The notes under the pieces are model-generated. The model was not told the DNA's origin and did no database searches. It worked only from the letters and a program-made list of their open reading frames with translations. 35,800 nt of DNA, from positions 1-35,800 of the forward strand of contig JAJYHJ010000048.1 in the NCBI GenBank assembly GCA_021784785.1. Direction: 5' to 3'. Positions 16,669 to 23,745 of the stretch are shown piece by piece; positions within the stretch are counted from its first letter, which is position 1, and each line of letters starts with the position of its first letter. The position numbers and the translations under genes were made by a program. The DNA is from Actinomycetes bacterium (GTDB lineage Bacteria; Actinomycetota; Acidimicrobiia; Acidimicrobiales; Acidimicrobiaceae).

Positions 16669-17958
16669 CTATCGATTCCACGGTAGTTTGAAGTGAAATC
16701 CGGAGCTTCGTTCCAAGGCGTCGACGACGTCATCTGCGAGAACCCGTCCAATAGGCGTTCCGGTGTCATCGACGACTACGAGTGAGCTTGATCTCGCCTC
16801 TATGAGTGTCTTGACAACCTCTCTCAACGGCGCATCTGCATCAATATAAAGTGGATCGTGGTCTTTGAGGAGGCTTGCGATCCTGTCGGTCGGCGAGGCC
16901 ACGAATAGGTTAAAGAGTGGTAGATCGTCGATGTACCTCCCCTCATCGTCTACGACGACAGTAGCATCAATGTCGGGAGCGTGATCTTTTGCTTCTTTCA
17001 TCTTCGTCGCCACGTCAGCTACTGTTTCATTGGGGTGCGAGAGTATAAGCACCGTAGTCATAAAGCCGCCAGCCATGGTCTCTGGGTACTCGAGAGACTC
17101 TGCAAGCGCCTCTGAAACCTCCGCGGGAAGTTTCGAAAGAATCTCATCGGCTTCGGCCCGACCTAGATCCCTAAGAGCATCGACGGCTTCGTCCGGTTCC
17201 ATCTTCTCGATCAGTTTGGCGGCTACATCAGGAGGTGTGTCAACCATGAGATCTTCAACCTCGTCCGGTTCCATCTCTTCTACGGCATCGGCAAGATCTG
17301 AGAGGTCCATCGATGCTGTAAGGTCTTCGCGAGCGTCGTCGTCGAGCTCTTGAAGCAGGTCAGCAAGCTCTCCGGCTCTAAGTCTCCTAAGTCCCTCATG
17401 TAACTCTTTAAGCCTGAGTTCTGACTCCTCTTCACCAAAGGGTTGTACTAAGGACCAGTCGACTAATCCCGAGTCCACTTTTGCGAGAGCCTTTAGACCG
17501 CGCCGTTTCTCAGGGCCTGATACACCTACGAGATACATAGTCGAAGCGATCCAGGCCAAGTAGAGTTCTTTGGCTTTGACGACAGTTGCCCCTTCTACGT
17601 CTACAATCTGACGACCTATTACATCAGTCTCAAGTCTTAGTTCACCGCTACGACGTTCCCAGCGACCAGGACCGGCGCCTAGGTAGGTTATGTTCCGAGA
17701 CGATGCGACAAAGGGTTCTATCCGCGATAAAGGTACTAGTAGCTCTTCGTCCTGAGCGCTGCCTTGAACGACTAGACCCTTGACATCTGGGTATCTTGCG
17801 TCGCCACTCCACTTGACTACGACATCTACTACTCGTCCGAGCGACCGTCCCGAGGTATCGTTTACCGACTTAGTTAGAACTACATTTAGAGGAATTAGGG
17901 AGGACCTTACTGCCTGTCGATCTAAAAGGGTCACCCTTCTAGTTCTTCGGATACTCAC
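16669..17958 (-). CDS. Soluble PRC-barrel/MgtE_N/CBS protein without a channel
   Basis: Protein of 429 residues. A PRC-barrel domain (about 20-85, with a second PRC-like half near 110-175) is followed by the helical MgtE N-domain (about 185-295: LADLLQELDDDAREDL and repeated MEPDE motifs), the YPETMAGGFMTT junction and two CBS domains (about 297-360 and 365-415). In MgtE these parts sense cytosolic Mg2+ and gate the channel. Here the transmembrane domain is missing and the chain ends in LPWNR with no truncation sign, so it is a stand-alone sensor. Its tail-to-tail placement with the NRAMP-related gene suggests it may control that carrier. The GTG start at 17958 has only a weak ribosome site. 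Confidence 0.85.
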   Translation of the reverse strand: MSIRRTRRVTLLDRQAVRSSLIPLNVVLTKSVNDTSGRSLGRVVDVVVKWSGDARYPDVKGLVVQGSAQDEELLVPLSRIEPFVASSRNITYLGAGPGRWERRSGELRLETDVIGRQIVDVEGATVVKAKELYLAWIASTMYLVGVSGPEKRRGLKALAKVDSGLVDWSLVQPFGEEESELRLKELHEGLRRLRAGELADLLQELDDDAREDLTASMDLSDLADAVEEMEPDEVEDLMVDTPPDVAAKLIEKMEPDEAVDALRDLGRAEADEILSKLPAEVSEALAESLEYPETMAGGFMTTVLILSHPNETVADVATKMKEAKDHAPDIDATVVVDDEGRYIDDLPLFNLFVASPTDRIASLLKDHDPLYIDADAPLREVVKTLIEARSSSLVVVDDTGTPIGRVLADDVVDALERSSGFHFKLPWNR

Positions 17959-18158
17959 GTCTTTGAACTCGCTTTCCGCTACATCTTCTGTCTGTTGTAA
18001 CGATGACGGTACATCTTCATGGCTTAGCTTGGCGTTTCAGCCTAGACGAACCTATATGTTTTCATTAACATTACACAACCTATCGCACGGGTGTACATAA
18101 ATCCGTTGAATCTGACTTGTGTTCAAGGAGGTTTGTACGTCTGAGGTCCCGATAAGAA

Positions 18159-18710
18159 TCATTTATCTCTCTCGACCGCCGTTAGATCTTCCGACCCAAC
18201 AGCTGAGGGTTTGCTGACGGGTAGTAAAAGCCATCTGGGCGTTTGGTTGCGATAAGGTATGTACTCTTCTCCTAGCTTTGACTCCAAGTAGTGCTCTTCT
18301 TTAGGAACCACTACTCGATCGATGTAAACTCCACCCGCTAGTGAAAAAACGATGCCCATTAGGGACCTGTTCGAGATGCTCCTCCCCAGCGTAGACAGTA
18401 TGGCTCCTAGGTATATCGGGTTTCTAGAGAACTTAAAAGGTCCAGTAGATACAACCTTTGTTTTGTCTTTGCGTGGATTCGGATTTTGTCTTTCCACGAC
18501 CATTGTGATTGCAGCCCAGATAGAAAACAGACGCCCGCCAAGTTCGATGGATCTACCGATCTTCGCGAGTGGTCCTTTGAGCTTTGTACCTTTTTGCTTA
18601 TTTCTAAGTCTTGAAGTTATAACCCCTATCTCTCCAAGAGACCCTACGAGGACAGGTGGTGGTATGTGGACAGACGCAACCGAGGTTCTAAGAGCCGATA
18701 TCGATGCCAT
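18159..18710 (-). CDS. Isoprenylcysteine carboxyl methyltransferase/phospholipid methyltransferase family protein
   Basis: Membrane methyltransferase-like protein of 183 residues. The C-terminal half carries the family signature STGPFKFSRNPIYLGAIL, then PKEEHYLESKLGEEYIPYR and PRWLL, which binds S-adenosylmethionine at the membrane face. The hydrophobic segments lie at about 55-75 and 100-130. The methyl acceptor is unknown; bacterial members rarely act on prenylated proteins. The ATG at 18710 has no Shine-Dalgarno sequence, but a TAATTT lies seven bases upstream, so a leaderless start is possible in this A/T-rich stretch. Two hundred bases separate it from the MgtE_N gene on the same strand. 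Confidence 0.8.
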   Translation of the reverse strand: MASISALRTSVASVHIPPPVLVGSLGEIGVITSRLRNKQKGTKLKGPLAKIGRSIELGGRLFSIWAAITMVVERQNPNPRKDKTKVVSTGPFKFSRNPIYLGAILSTLGRSISNRSLMGIVFSLAGGVYIDRVVVPKEEHYLESKLGEEYIPYRNQTPRWLLLPVSKPSAVGSEDLTAVERDK

Positions 18711-18897
18711 ATGAATAAAATTATTAGCGAGTTTCTTAGAAAAACACTCTAATTTGTTGTTAAATTGCAGAGTCTATCTGGTTGCCAGTTGGGGACAGGT
18801 TTTGGTTAGAACTTGATGGAGATGCATTCAGGATCGACCCTAACTCCGACGCCATCTAAGATGTAGAGCATGCGTTTTGGAGAGGGCGGCTGAGCCA

Positions 18898-19596
18898 ATG
18901 AGTCGAAAGGCTGTAGTACTTCTAAGCGGTGGCTTGGACTCGACAACGGTTATGGCAAAGGCCAAGTCTCAAGGATTTCTCTTGTATGCGCTGAGCTTTA
19001 GCTATGGGCAACGTCACTCTATTGAGCTTAGGAGTGCCGAGACGGTGGCACGGTACTTTGGCGCCGAGCATCAGATAATTTCGGTTCCCAATATCATGTT
19101 TCAAGGTTCCGCATTGACTACTCCAGAGATAGCTGTTCCAAAGGATCGTCTTGGCTCAAATGAGAGTTCTCAAATTCCCGTCACCTACGTTCCAGCGCGA
19201 AATACGGTGTTTCTCTCCCTTGCTCTTGGTTATGGCGAGGTCGTTGGAGCCTTTGATATCTTTATCGGGGCCAACGCGATCGACTACTCAGGCTATCCTG
19301 ACTGCAGGGAGGAGTATCTCCATGCCTTTGAGACTATGGCAAATCTAGCTCTCAAAGAGACCGTCGAAGGTCGGGCGATGGTTAAGATCCATGCACCCTT
19401 GCTCTCACTTCGGAAAGAAGAGATTGTAGCTTTAGGGCTGAGCCTGGGCGTTGACTACTCTATGACTCTTAGCTGTTACGATCCGGATCAGGCTGGTCGA
19501 AGCTGCGGTCGGTGCGATTCGTGCCTACTGCGCTTAGCGGCTTTTGCTGCAAATGGGGTGATTGATCCTATCTCCTATGTGAATCTAGATACCTAA
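18898..19596 (+). CDS. queC: 7-cyano-7-deazaguanine synthase
   Basis: QueC makes preQ0 from 7-carboxy-7-deazaguanine, ammonia and ATP, a late step toward queuosine in tRNA and toward deazapurine products. The PP-loop SGGLDS is at residues 10-15. Four Cys at 193, 203, 206 and 209 (SCGRCDSC) form the zinc site. VTYVPARNT and GANAIDYSGYPDC are also typical. The 232-residue length is normal. ATG 18898 fits the family N-terminus; the open frame extends to a TTG at 18877 without homology. GGAGAGGG lies about 11 bases upstream. No queD, queE or queF is nearby, so the pathway must be completed elsewhere. No clear preQ1 riboswitch was seen upstream. Confidence 0.94.
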   Translation: MSRKAVVLLSGGLDSTTVMAKAKSQGFLLYALSFSYGQRHSIELRSAETVARYFGAEHQIISVPNIMFQGSALTTPEIAVPKDRLGSNESSQIPVTYVPARNTVFLSLALGYGEVVGAFDIFIGANAIDYSGYPDCREEYLHAFETMANLALKETVEGRAMVKIHAPLLSLRKEEIVALGLSLGVDYSMTLSCYDPDQAGRSCGRCDSCLLRLAAFAANGVIDPISYVNLDT

Positions 19597-19622
19597 GGCG
19601 CTGATGAGATAAAATCCGATGT

Positions 19623-19649
19623 TTGGAAGCGACATCCAGGCACTATACT
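19623..19649 (+). promoter_or_regulatory. Possible promoter of the ornithine carbamoyltransferase gene
   Basis: TATACT (19644-19649) is a good -10, about 30 bases before the GTG start, with TTGGAA (19623-19628) as a weak, closely spaced -35. It lies in the 83-base gap after queC, so the gene probably has its own promoter. No ARG box was recognised. Confidence 0.35.
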
Positions 19650-19679
19650 CGCCTTTTTAACTGTGTTGGAGGTTAGGTC

Positions 19680-20681
19680 GTGAGTAACGGGGCATGGAGC
19701 GGAAAGAGCTATCTGGCAGAGAAGGATCATACGGCTGAGTCTTTGCTGGATATTATCGAGCTGGCACAGAGCCTACGCAAAAAACGTGCTGCTGGTGTTG
19801 AAGAACAGCATCTAATTGGAAAGAAGATCGCTCTTGTCTTCGAGAAAGCCTCTACTCGAACCCGATGTGCATTTGAAGTAGCGGCGTTTGAACAAGGTGC
19901 GTCAACGACCTATCTCGGACCCACTGGCTCTCACTTAGGGAAAGAGGAGTCGGTAAAAGACAGCGCTCGAGTGTTAGCGAGGATGTATGACGCGATCGCA
20001 TATCGAGGTTTTGCGCAAAGCACTGTCGAAGAGCTGTCCACATACAGTCAGCGACCCGTATATAACGCACTAACGGACGAGTGGCACCCGACTCAATCGT
20101 TGGCAGACGTTATGACGATGATGAACCACTCAGCCTCTCCGTTGACGCAGATCTCCTTCGTATTCATCGGAGATGGCAGAAACAACGTAGCTCGCTCGCT
20201 GCTTATCACCGGTGCGATGCTTGGTATGGATGTTCGTCTCTGTGCACCGAAGGAGTTGTGGCCAGACGCGGCTACGATTTCTTTAGCGAACTCCTTCGCT
20301 GCAAAGTCGGGTGCCAGAATCAAAGTTGACAATGACCCAAAAGAGGCATTGTCTAACGTTGAGTTTGTCTATACCGACGTCTGGCTCTCGATGGGAGAGT
20401 CTAAGGAGCTCCTGGGCCAAAGAGTAGAACTTCTATCACCGTATCAGGTGAATTCTGAACTTGCGGCGTGCGTCGGCCATGACGACTGGAAGTTTATGCA
20501 CTGTCTTCCAGCGCTGCACGACGGGGCTACCAAGCAAGGGGTTGAGCTCATGGAGAGGTTTGGGACTGCAGCTTTTGAAGTTACAAATGAGATCTTTGAG
20601 TCTAAGAACTCAATTGTATTTGATCAAGCTGAAAATCGTTTGCACACTATAAAGGCGCTTCTGATATCGACCTTATCTTAA
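19680..20681 (+). CDS. argF: Ornithine carbamoyltransferase
   Basis: Joins carbamoyl phosphate and ornithine to citrulline, in arginine synthesis or, run in reverse, in the arginine deiminase pathway. The 333-residue chain has STRTR (58-62) for carbamoyl phosphate, HPTQ (136-139), DVWLSMGE (233-240) for ornithine and HCLP (274-277) with the catalytic Cys. The sequence style is that of E. coli ArgI and catabolic ArcB, with EWHPTQSLADVMTMM and LGPTGSHLGKEESVKD. No arginine genes flank it, so argF versus arcB is open. GTG at 19680 has GGAGG seven bases upstream. Its 3' end lies in a 15-bp tandem duplication shared with ygiD. Confidence 0.93.
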   Translation: MSNGAWSGKSYLAEKDHTAESLLDIIELAQSLRKKRAAGVEEQHLIGKKIALVFEKASTRTRCAFEVAAFEQGASTTYLGPTGSHLGKEESVKDSARVLARMYDAIAYRGFAQSTVEELSTYSQRPVYNALTDEWHPTQSLADVMTMMNHSASPLTQISFVFIGDGRNNVARSLLITGAMLGMDVRLCAPKELWPDAATISLANSFAAKSGARIKVDNDPKEALSNVEFVYTDVWLSMGESKELLGQRVELLSPYQVNSELAACVGHDDWKFMHCLPALHDGATKQGVELMERFGTAAFEVTNEIFESKNSIVFDQAENRLHTIKALLISTLS

Positions 20682-20704
20682 AGTATTTCATCTTAAAGTA
20701 TTTC
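20675..20704. repeat. 15-bp perfect tandem duplication at converging gene ends
   Basis: ATCTTAAAGTATTTC occurs twice head to tail, at 20675-20689 and 20690-20704. It spans the stop of ornithine carbamoyltransferase (20679-20681) and the last codons of ygiD. On the ygiD strand the reading is NTLR-stop-NTLR-stop. The inner stop is created by the duplication junction. Confidence 0.9.
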
Positions 20705-21506
20705 GGCCTATCCCAAACGAGGCAGATAGCATGGAAATTCCAGCGCCGCTGTAACCAAAAGTGGGAAACGACACGTCATCAACGTGTTCTTTTGCACCAA
20801 GTACGTAAAGAAGTGGAAGGTAGTGGTCTGGAGTTGGTATTGAGAGCTGTGCGTTTGGCCCAAGCGAATGGTAGTTGATGAGCTTTGTGTCGTCAGATTT
20901 TGCCAAAAGCTCAACGACTGTATTGTTGAAGTCGACGTTCCACTTGAGTGGAGGTCCACTTAAACCCTCTCTTGATCCAAAAGTTGCCTGGAGATTGTGC
21001 ACTATATTTCCGCTACCAAGTATGAAAATCCCTGCTCCTCTAAGTGGAGTAAGCGCCTTACCAATCTCAAAGTGTTCTTTGGGATCTAGTGATGCGTCTA
21101 TCGAGAGTTGAACAACGGGGATATCGGCGTTCGGAAACATGTGAATAAGGACAGACCATGCCCCATGATCAATACCCCAGCTTTGATCATGGACCACAGT
21201 TCTGTTGGGAAGTAATGCAATTATCTGTTCCGCGAGGTCTGGATCTCCAGGTGCGCGATAGTGGATTTTGTAGAGTTGATCTGGAAATCCTCCAAAGTCA
21301 TGGATGGTTCTTGGAGCAGTCATCGCCGTGACCCCGGTTCCGCGCGTATACCAATGGGCCGATATGCACACGATCCCTTTGATCGGCGGAAGTGACTCCG
21401 CGTAGACCTTCCAACTTTTTGTGAACTCGTTGTCCTCAATCGCATTCATAGGCGATCCATGACCAAAGAAAGCAACTGGTACATTCTTGTTATTTGCGCT
21501 AGACAC
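20688..21506 (-). CDS. ygiD: DODA-type extradiol ring-cleavage dioxygenase (YgiD family)
   Basis: LigB-superfamily metal enzyme of 272 residues; E. coli YgiD opens the ring of DOPA at the 4,5 position. FFGHGSPM puts His16 and SAHWYTRG puts His51 among the metal ligands. IDHGAWSVLIHMFP and LGSGNIVHNL carry further conserved His residues. The natural substrate may not be DOPA in this organism. The GTG start has AGGGGAAG about five bases upstream. It follows marR by 23 bases on the same strand, so MarR probably controls it, perhaps in response to an aromatic compound. Confidence 0.9.
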   Translation of the reverse strand: MSSANNKNVPVAFFGHGSPMNAIEDNEFTKSWKVYAESLPPIKGIVCISAHWYTRGTGVTAMTAPRTIHDFGGFPDQLYKIHYRAPGDPDLAEQIIALLPNRTVVHDQSWGIDHGAWSVLIHMFPNADIPVVQLSIDASLDPKEHFEIGKALTPLRGAGIFILGSGNIVHNLQATFGSREGLSGPPLKWNVDFNNTVVELLAKSDDTKLINYHSLGPNAQLSIPTPDHYLPLLYVLGAKEHVDDVSFPTFGYSGAGISMLSASFGIGRNTLR

Positions 21507-21529
21507 GTTCTTCCCCTTTTGGTTTATTG

Positions 21530-22042
21530 TTAGGCTGGTTGATTGTCATTGTGTGTACTCTCCTGTGCTTCTTTTTGGCAAGGCGGGGTAGCCGAAAACT
21601 GGACAAGCAGTTTCTTAGAGATATCATTAAGTGCCAGTAACTCTCCTTCGGCAAGGTGCTCAATTAGAACTTTCCTTACGGTTTCGACGTGAGAGGGTGA
21701 TATGTCTTTGAGGAACGACCTTCCCCTATCTGTAAGTGTTACCTCAAGTCCTCGAGCATCAACTTTACATTGCGACTTCGTGATAAGACCTTTTTTTGAG
21801 AGGTTGTTTACTTTATAGGTTAGCGCGGACTTGTTTATGATGGTAAGGCGTGAGAGTTCGCCCATGCGCATTGTGCTATCTTTGGCTTGTGAGAGCCTAA
21901 CCAAAATCTCAAACTCAGAGTGAGTGAAGTTGAAGTCACTTCGAAGCTGACTGTCAACACGCTGCTCGATTAGTTGAGAAGCCGCAAGAAAATTAGTCCA
22001 CGTCTGTAGTTGCGCTTCGGAAAGCCAGTTGGTACCGTCCAT
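21530..22042 (-). CDS. MarR-family transcriptional regulator
   Basis: Winged-helix regulator of 170 residues. The DNA-binding core is at about 40-110: FTHSEFEILVRLSQ, MRMGELSRLTIINKSALTY (recognition helix) and SKKGLITKSQCKVDARGLEV (wing), then TLTDRGRSFL. ATG 22042 is preferred over a TTG at 22066 because TATACT (22049-22054 on the complement) lies exactly six bases upstream, implying a leaderless transcript, and the TTG lies inside a palindromic operator. It probably represses itself and ygiD, which starts 23 bases downstream. The ligand is unknown. Confidence 0.88.
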   Translation of the reverse strand: MDGTNWLSEAQLQTWTNFLAASQLIEQRVDSQLRSDFNFTHSEFEILVRLSQAKDSTMRMGELSRLTIINKSALTYKVNNLSKKGLITKSQCKVDARGLEVTLTDRGRSFLKDISPSHVETVRKVLIEHLAEGELLALNDISKKLLVQFSATPPCQKEAQESTHNDNQPA

Positions 22043-22048
22043 ACCTAC

Positions 22049-22075
22049 AGTATATATGAAGTCCAAATTTGAACT
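22049..22075 (-). promoter_or_regulatory. marR promoter and putative MarR operator
   Basis: AGTCCAAATTTGAACT (22060-22075) is an inverted repeat with 7 of 8 arm positions matched, typical in size for a MarR site. It lies just upstream of the -10 TATACT (22049-22054 on the complement), which precedes the ATG by six bases. The operator sits between this promoter and the 3' end of rnpB. Confidence 0.6.
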
Positions 22076-22078
22076 AAT

Positions 22079-22423
22079 GTGTCCGAGCTGACCTGTAGGC
22101 GGGGTTCTGTCCAGTCAAAGACCTGGGTAGTCATCCATCTATGCAGTCCACCTGAGGTTGTAGCCCAAAGGGGCTACGAGCGGGCCACTCATACCTCTAC
22201 TTGACCTTGCTCCGGATGGGGTTTGCCGAGCCAATGGAGTCACCTCCATTGCGGTGTGCTCTTACCACGCCTTTTCACCCTTACCGACCAAATTGGCCGG
22301 CGGTCTACTTTCTGTTGCACTTTCCTGCGAGTCACCTCGACTAGCCGTTAGCTAGCATCCTGCCCTATGGAGCCCCGACCTTCCTCAGAGATAACTCTGC
22401 GACTACCCGGACAGCTCGAACAC
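22079..22423 (-). ncRNA. rnpB: RNase P RNA, bacterial type A
   Basis: Catalytic RNA that trims the 5' leader of tRNA precursors. On the minus strand it starts GTGTTCGAGCTGTCCGGGTA and ends at CAGCTCGGACAC. These ends pair over 12 positions with one G-U, forming P1. Conserved parts are present: GAGGAAGGTCGGGGCTCCAT, CATAGGGCAGGATGC, GAAAGTGCAACAGAAA with TAGACCGCC, GTGAAAAGGCGTGGTAAGAGC, GGCTCGGCAAACCCC, and the 3' segment ACAGAACCCCGCCTACAGGT. Length is about 345 nt, normal for the class. A TAGATT on the complement of 22428-22433 suits a -10 element. marR begins only 37 bases after the 3' end, with no terminator seen between them. Confidence 0.95.
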
Positions 22424-22559
22424 GTACAATCTAGTCAGTTCGTTCTTGTGTATGCCCCAACCCCGAGCGCAAGTTTGGACTCTTTGAGTATGACTGATAT
22501 AGTTTAAATGTGAGGAATTGTCAGGTCTGTAAGTCTTCAGAGATGAGAAGAATTTGGTG

Positions 22560-22784
22560 ATGACTGAAGGCTCGGCCCAGTTGCAAGCAAAGAATAAACT
22601 CAGCCGATCAATGGCTATCTTTCTTTTCTTTGTTGCCATGGTTGTCCTGCTTTTGGTAGGGGGCGTGATCGTTCAAAACGCTTCGCTAGGTGAGAAGTCG
22701 TGGCAGCGACCAGCGGTGGGTTCATCGTACAACGGCTATGCAGGCGCACCAGTTGGGTCTTCGATCTACCAGTCAAATCCATAG
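22560..22784 (+). CDS. Small single-pass membrane protein, unknown
   Basis: Seventy-four residues: a short polar N-terminus, one strong hydrophobic helix (about 20-42, MAIFLFFVAMVVLLLVGG) and a Gly/Ser/Tyr-rich tail (SSYNGYAGAPVGSS). No family recognised. ATG 22560 is chosen; GTG and TTG starts lie 3 and 6 bases upstream. The ribosome site is weak. It is divergent from rnpB and followed by a predicted structured RNA. The helix and clean tail suggest a real gene, but the evidence is moderate. Confidence 0.55.
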   Translation: MTEGSAQLQAKNKLSRSMAIFLFFVAMVVLLLVGGVIVQNASLGEKSWQRPAVGSSYNGYAGAPVGSSIYQSNP

Positions 22785-22882
22785 CATCACTCGCCGACCT
22801 TACTAACTGACCGAAAGTCGAGATCTAGTCACTATGTCACGTGGTGGAGAGTGCTGTCGCAAAAATGTGACCCACTGCTTGC

Positions 22883-22967
22883 CTTTCAACTATGAAAGCT
22901 GCTGAGCTCGACGAAGCTAAAGAGACAGCATTTGACTTGAATTTGTAGTCAAAGGGTCTTTCATAGT
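22883..22967 (+). ncRNA. Predicted three-way-junction RNA before the ECF sigma gene
   Basis: Outer stem P1 pairs ACTATGAAAG (22889-22898) with CTTTCATAGT (22958-22967), ten perfect pairs. Inside are P2, TGCTG/CAGCA (22900-22904 / 22926-22930), which also holds AGCT/AGCT (22905-22908 / 22915-22918), and P3, TTTGACT/AGTCAAA (22931-22937 / 22947-22953). P2 and P3 abut with no linker, and GGGT joins P3 to P1. CTTTCA at 22883-22888 can instead pair with TGAAAG, breaking P1. I match it to no known RNA class. The fold is read by eye, and either strand could carry it. The rest of 22785-23097 holds no gene. Confidence 0.4.
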
Positions 22968-23040
22968 ACTTATTTTCGAACGATACCTTGCAGCGTCCTT
23001 ACCAAAAGTGGTTGATTAGTCACACTTTGATGTGTTTTTG

Positions 23041-23065
23041 TAACCTACTTCTAGAAATTAGGTTA
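23041..23065. promoter_or_regulatory. Inverted repeat in the ECF sigma gene upstream region
   Basis: TAACCTA (23041-23047) and TAGGTTA (23059-23065) form perfect 7-bp arms around CTTCTAGAAAT, which itself contains the palindrome TTCTAGAA. It lies 33 bases before the sigma start, so it could be an operator or a leader hairpin. Confidence 0.45.
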
Positions 23066-23097
23066 GAGTAGAGATAGTTGTGTGTGAGGTGATGGGG

Positions 23098-23697
23098 ATG
23101 ACTTCTTCAGATCAAGACGTGTTGTTTGAATCGTGTTTTCCTAAGGCCCAGGCGGGTGATCCAATTGCCGTGAGTGTGCTCTGGAAGATGTTCTCTCCGA
23201 CGATAAAGAGCTATGCGGCACGATTAGACAGCAATGCGTTTGACGATATTGCGTCAGAGGCGTGGATAAGTGTCTCTAAATCCATGGACAGATTTTCAGG
23301 CTCTAGACGTGAGTTTGAGTCTTTTGTCCTCTCCATCTGTAGGCGACGGGCTATCGATATCTGGAGAAGGGAGTCGAAGTTTGGCGAAGGAGCAGATACG
23401 ATTTTGGAGCTGCCAAGCTCCGAGCCCACTCCAGAAGAGGTGATCTCTTCTCAGGAGGACCTCGAACACGTACGGCTTTTGCTAGAGGTCCTTCCAGAGA
23501 GGCAACGAAGTGTTGTAGCACTTAGATGTTTTGAGGACCTGAGTTTCTCAGAGATAGCTCAACTGAGTGGAAGCACTGAAAGTACTCTTAGGGTTGTAAA
23601 TCATAGAGCGTTGGCGAAGCTAGCGGAGCATCTGACCAAAGATGAAACGATCGGTACAAAACTTCAAAAACAACGACTTCAAGGCGACCATCTTTAA
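23098..23697 (+). CDS. RNA polymerase sigma factor, ECF/sigma-70 family
   Basis: Group IV sigma factor of about 199 residues. Region 2 spans about 15-95, with DDIASEAWISVSKSMDRF and SFVLSICRRRAIDIWRRES (regions 2.2-2.4). Region 4 spans about 125-185, with LPERQRSVVALRCFEDLSF, the helix-turn-helix SEIAQLSGSTESTLRVVNH and RALAKL. It directs polymerase to a small regulon, probably including itself. ATG 23098 follows GAGGTGA; ATG 23092 and GTG 23080 or 23089 are alternatives. The next gene, 48 bases on, encodes a membrane protein without the zinc anti-sigma HxxxCxxC motif, so control may differ from classic ECF/anti-sigma pairs. Confidence 0.9.
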   Translation: MTSSDQDVLFESCFPKAQAGDPIAVSVLWKMFSPTIKSYAARLDSNAFDDIASEAWISVSKSMDRFSGSRREFESFVLSICRRRAIDIWRRESKFGEGADTILELPSSEPTPEEVISSQEDLEHVRLLLEVLPERQRSVVALRCFEDLSFSEIAQLSGSTESTLRVVNHRALAKLAEHLTKDETIGTKLQKQRLQGDHL

Positions 23698-23745
23698 TGC
23701 GCTTCAAGATAGGTCTTGTGACTGTTTTATTACGAGTTGACGATC

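Noticed and set aside
18711-18897. Possible preQ1 riboswitch before queC
   Set aside because: I could not find the preQ1-I pseudoknot pattern or another known preQ1 class.
22417-22445. CGAAC and GTTCG near the rnpB promoter as a LexA box
   Set aside because: The half-sites are about 16 bases apart, far from the required four-base spacer.
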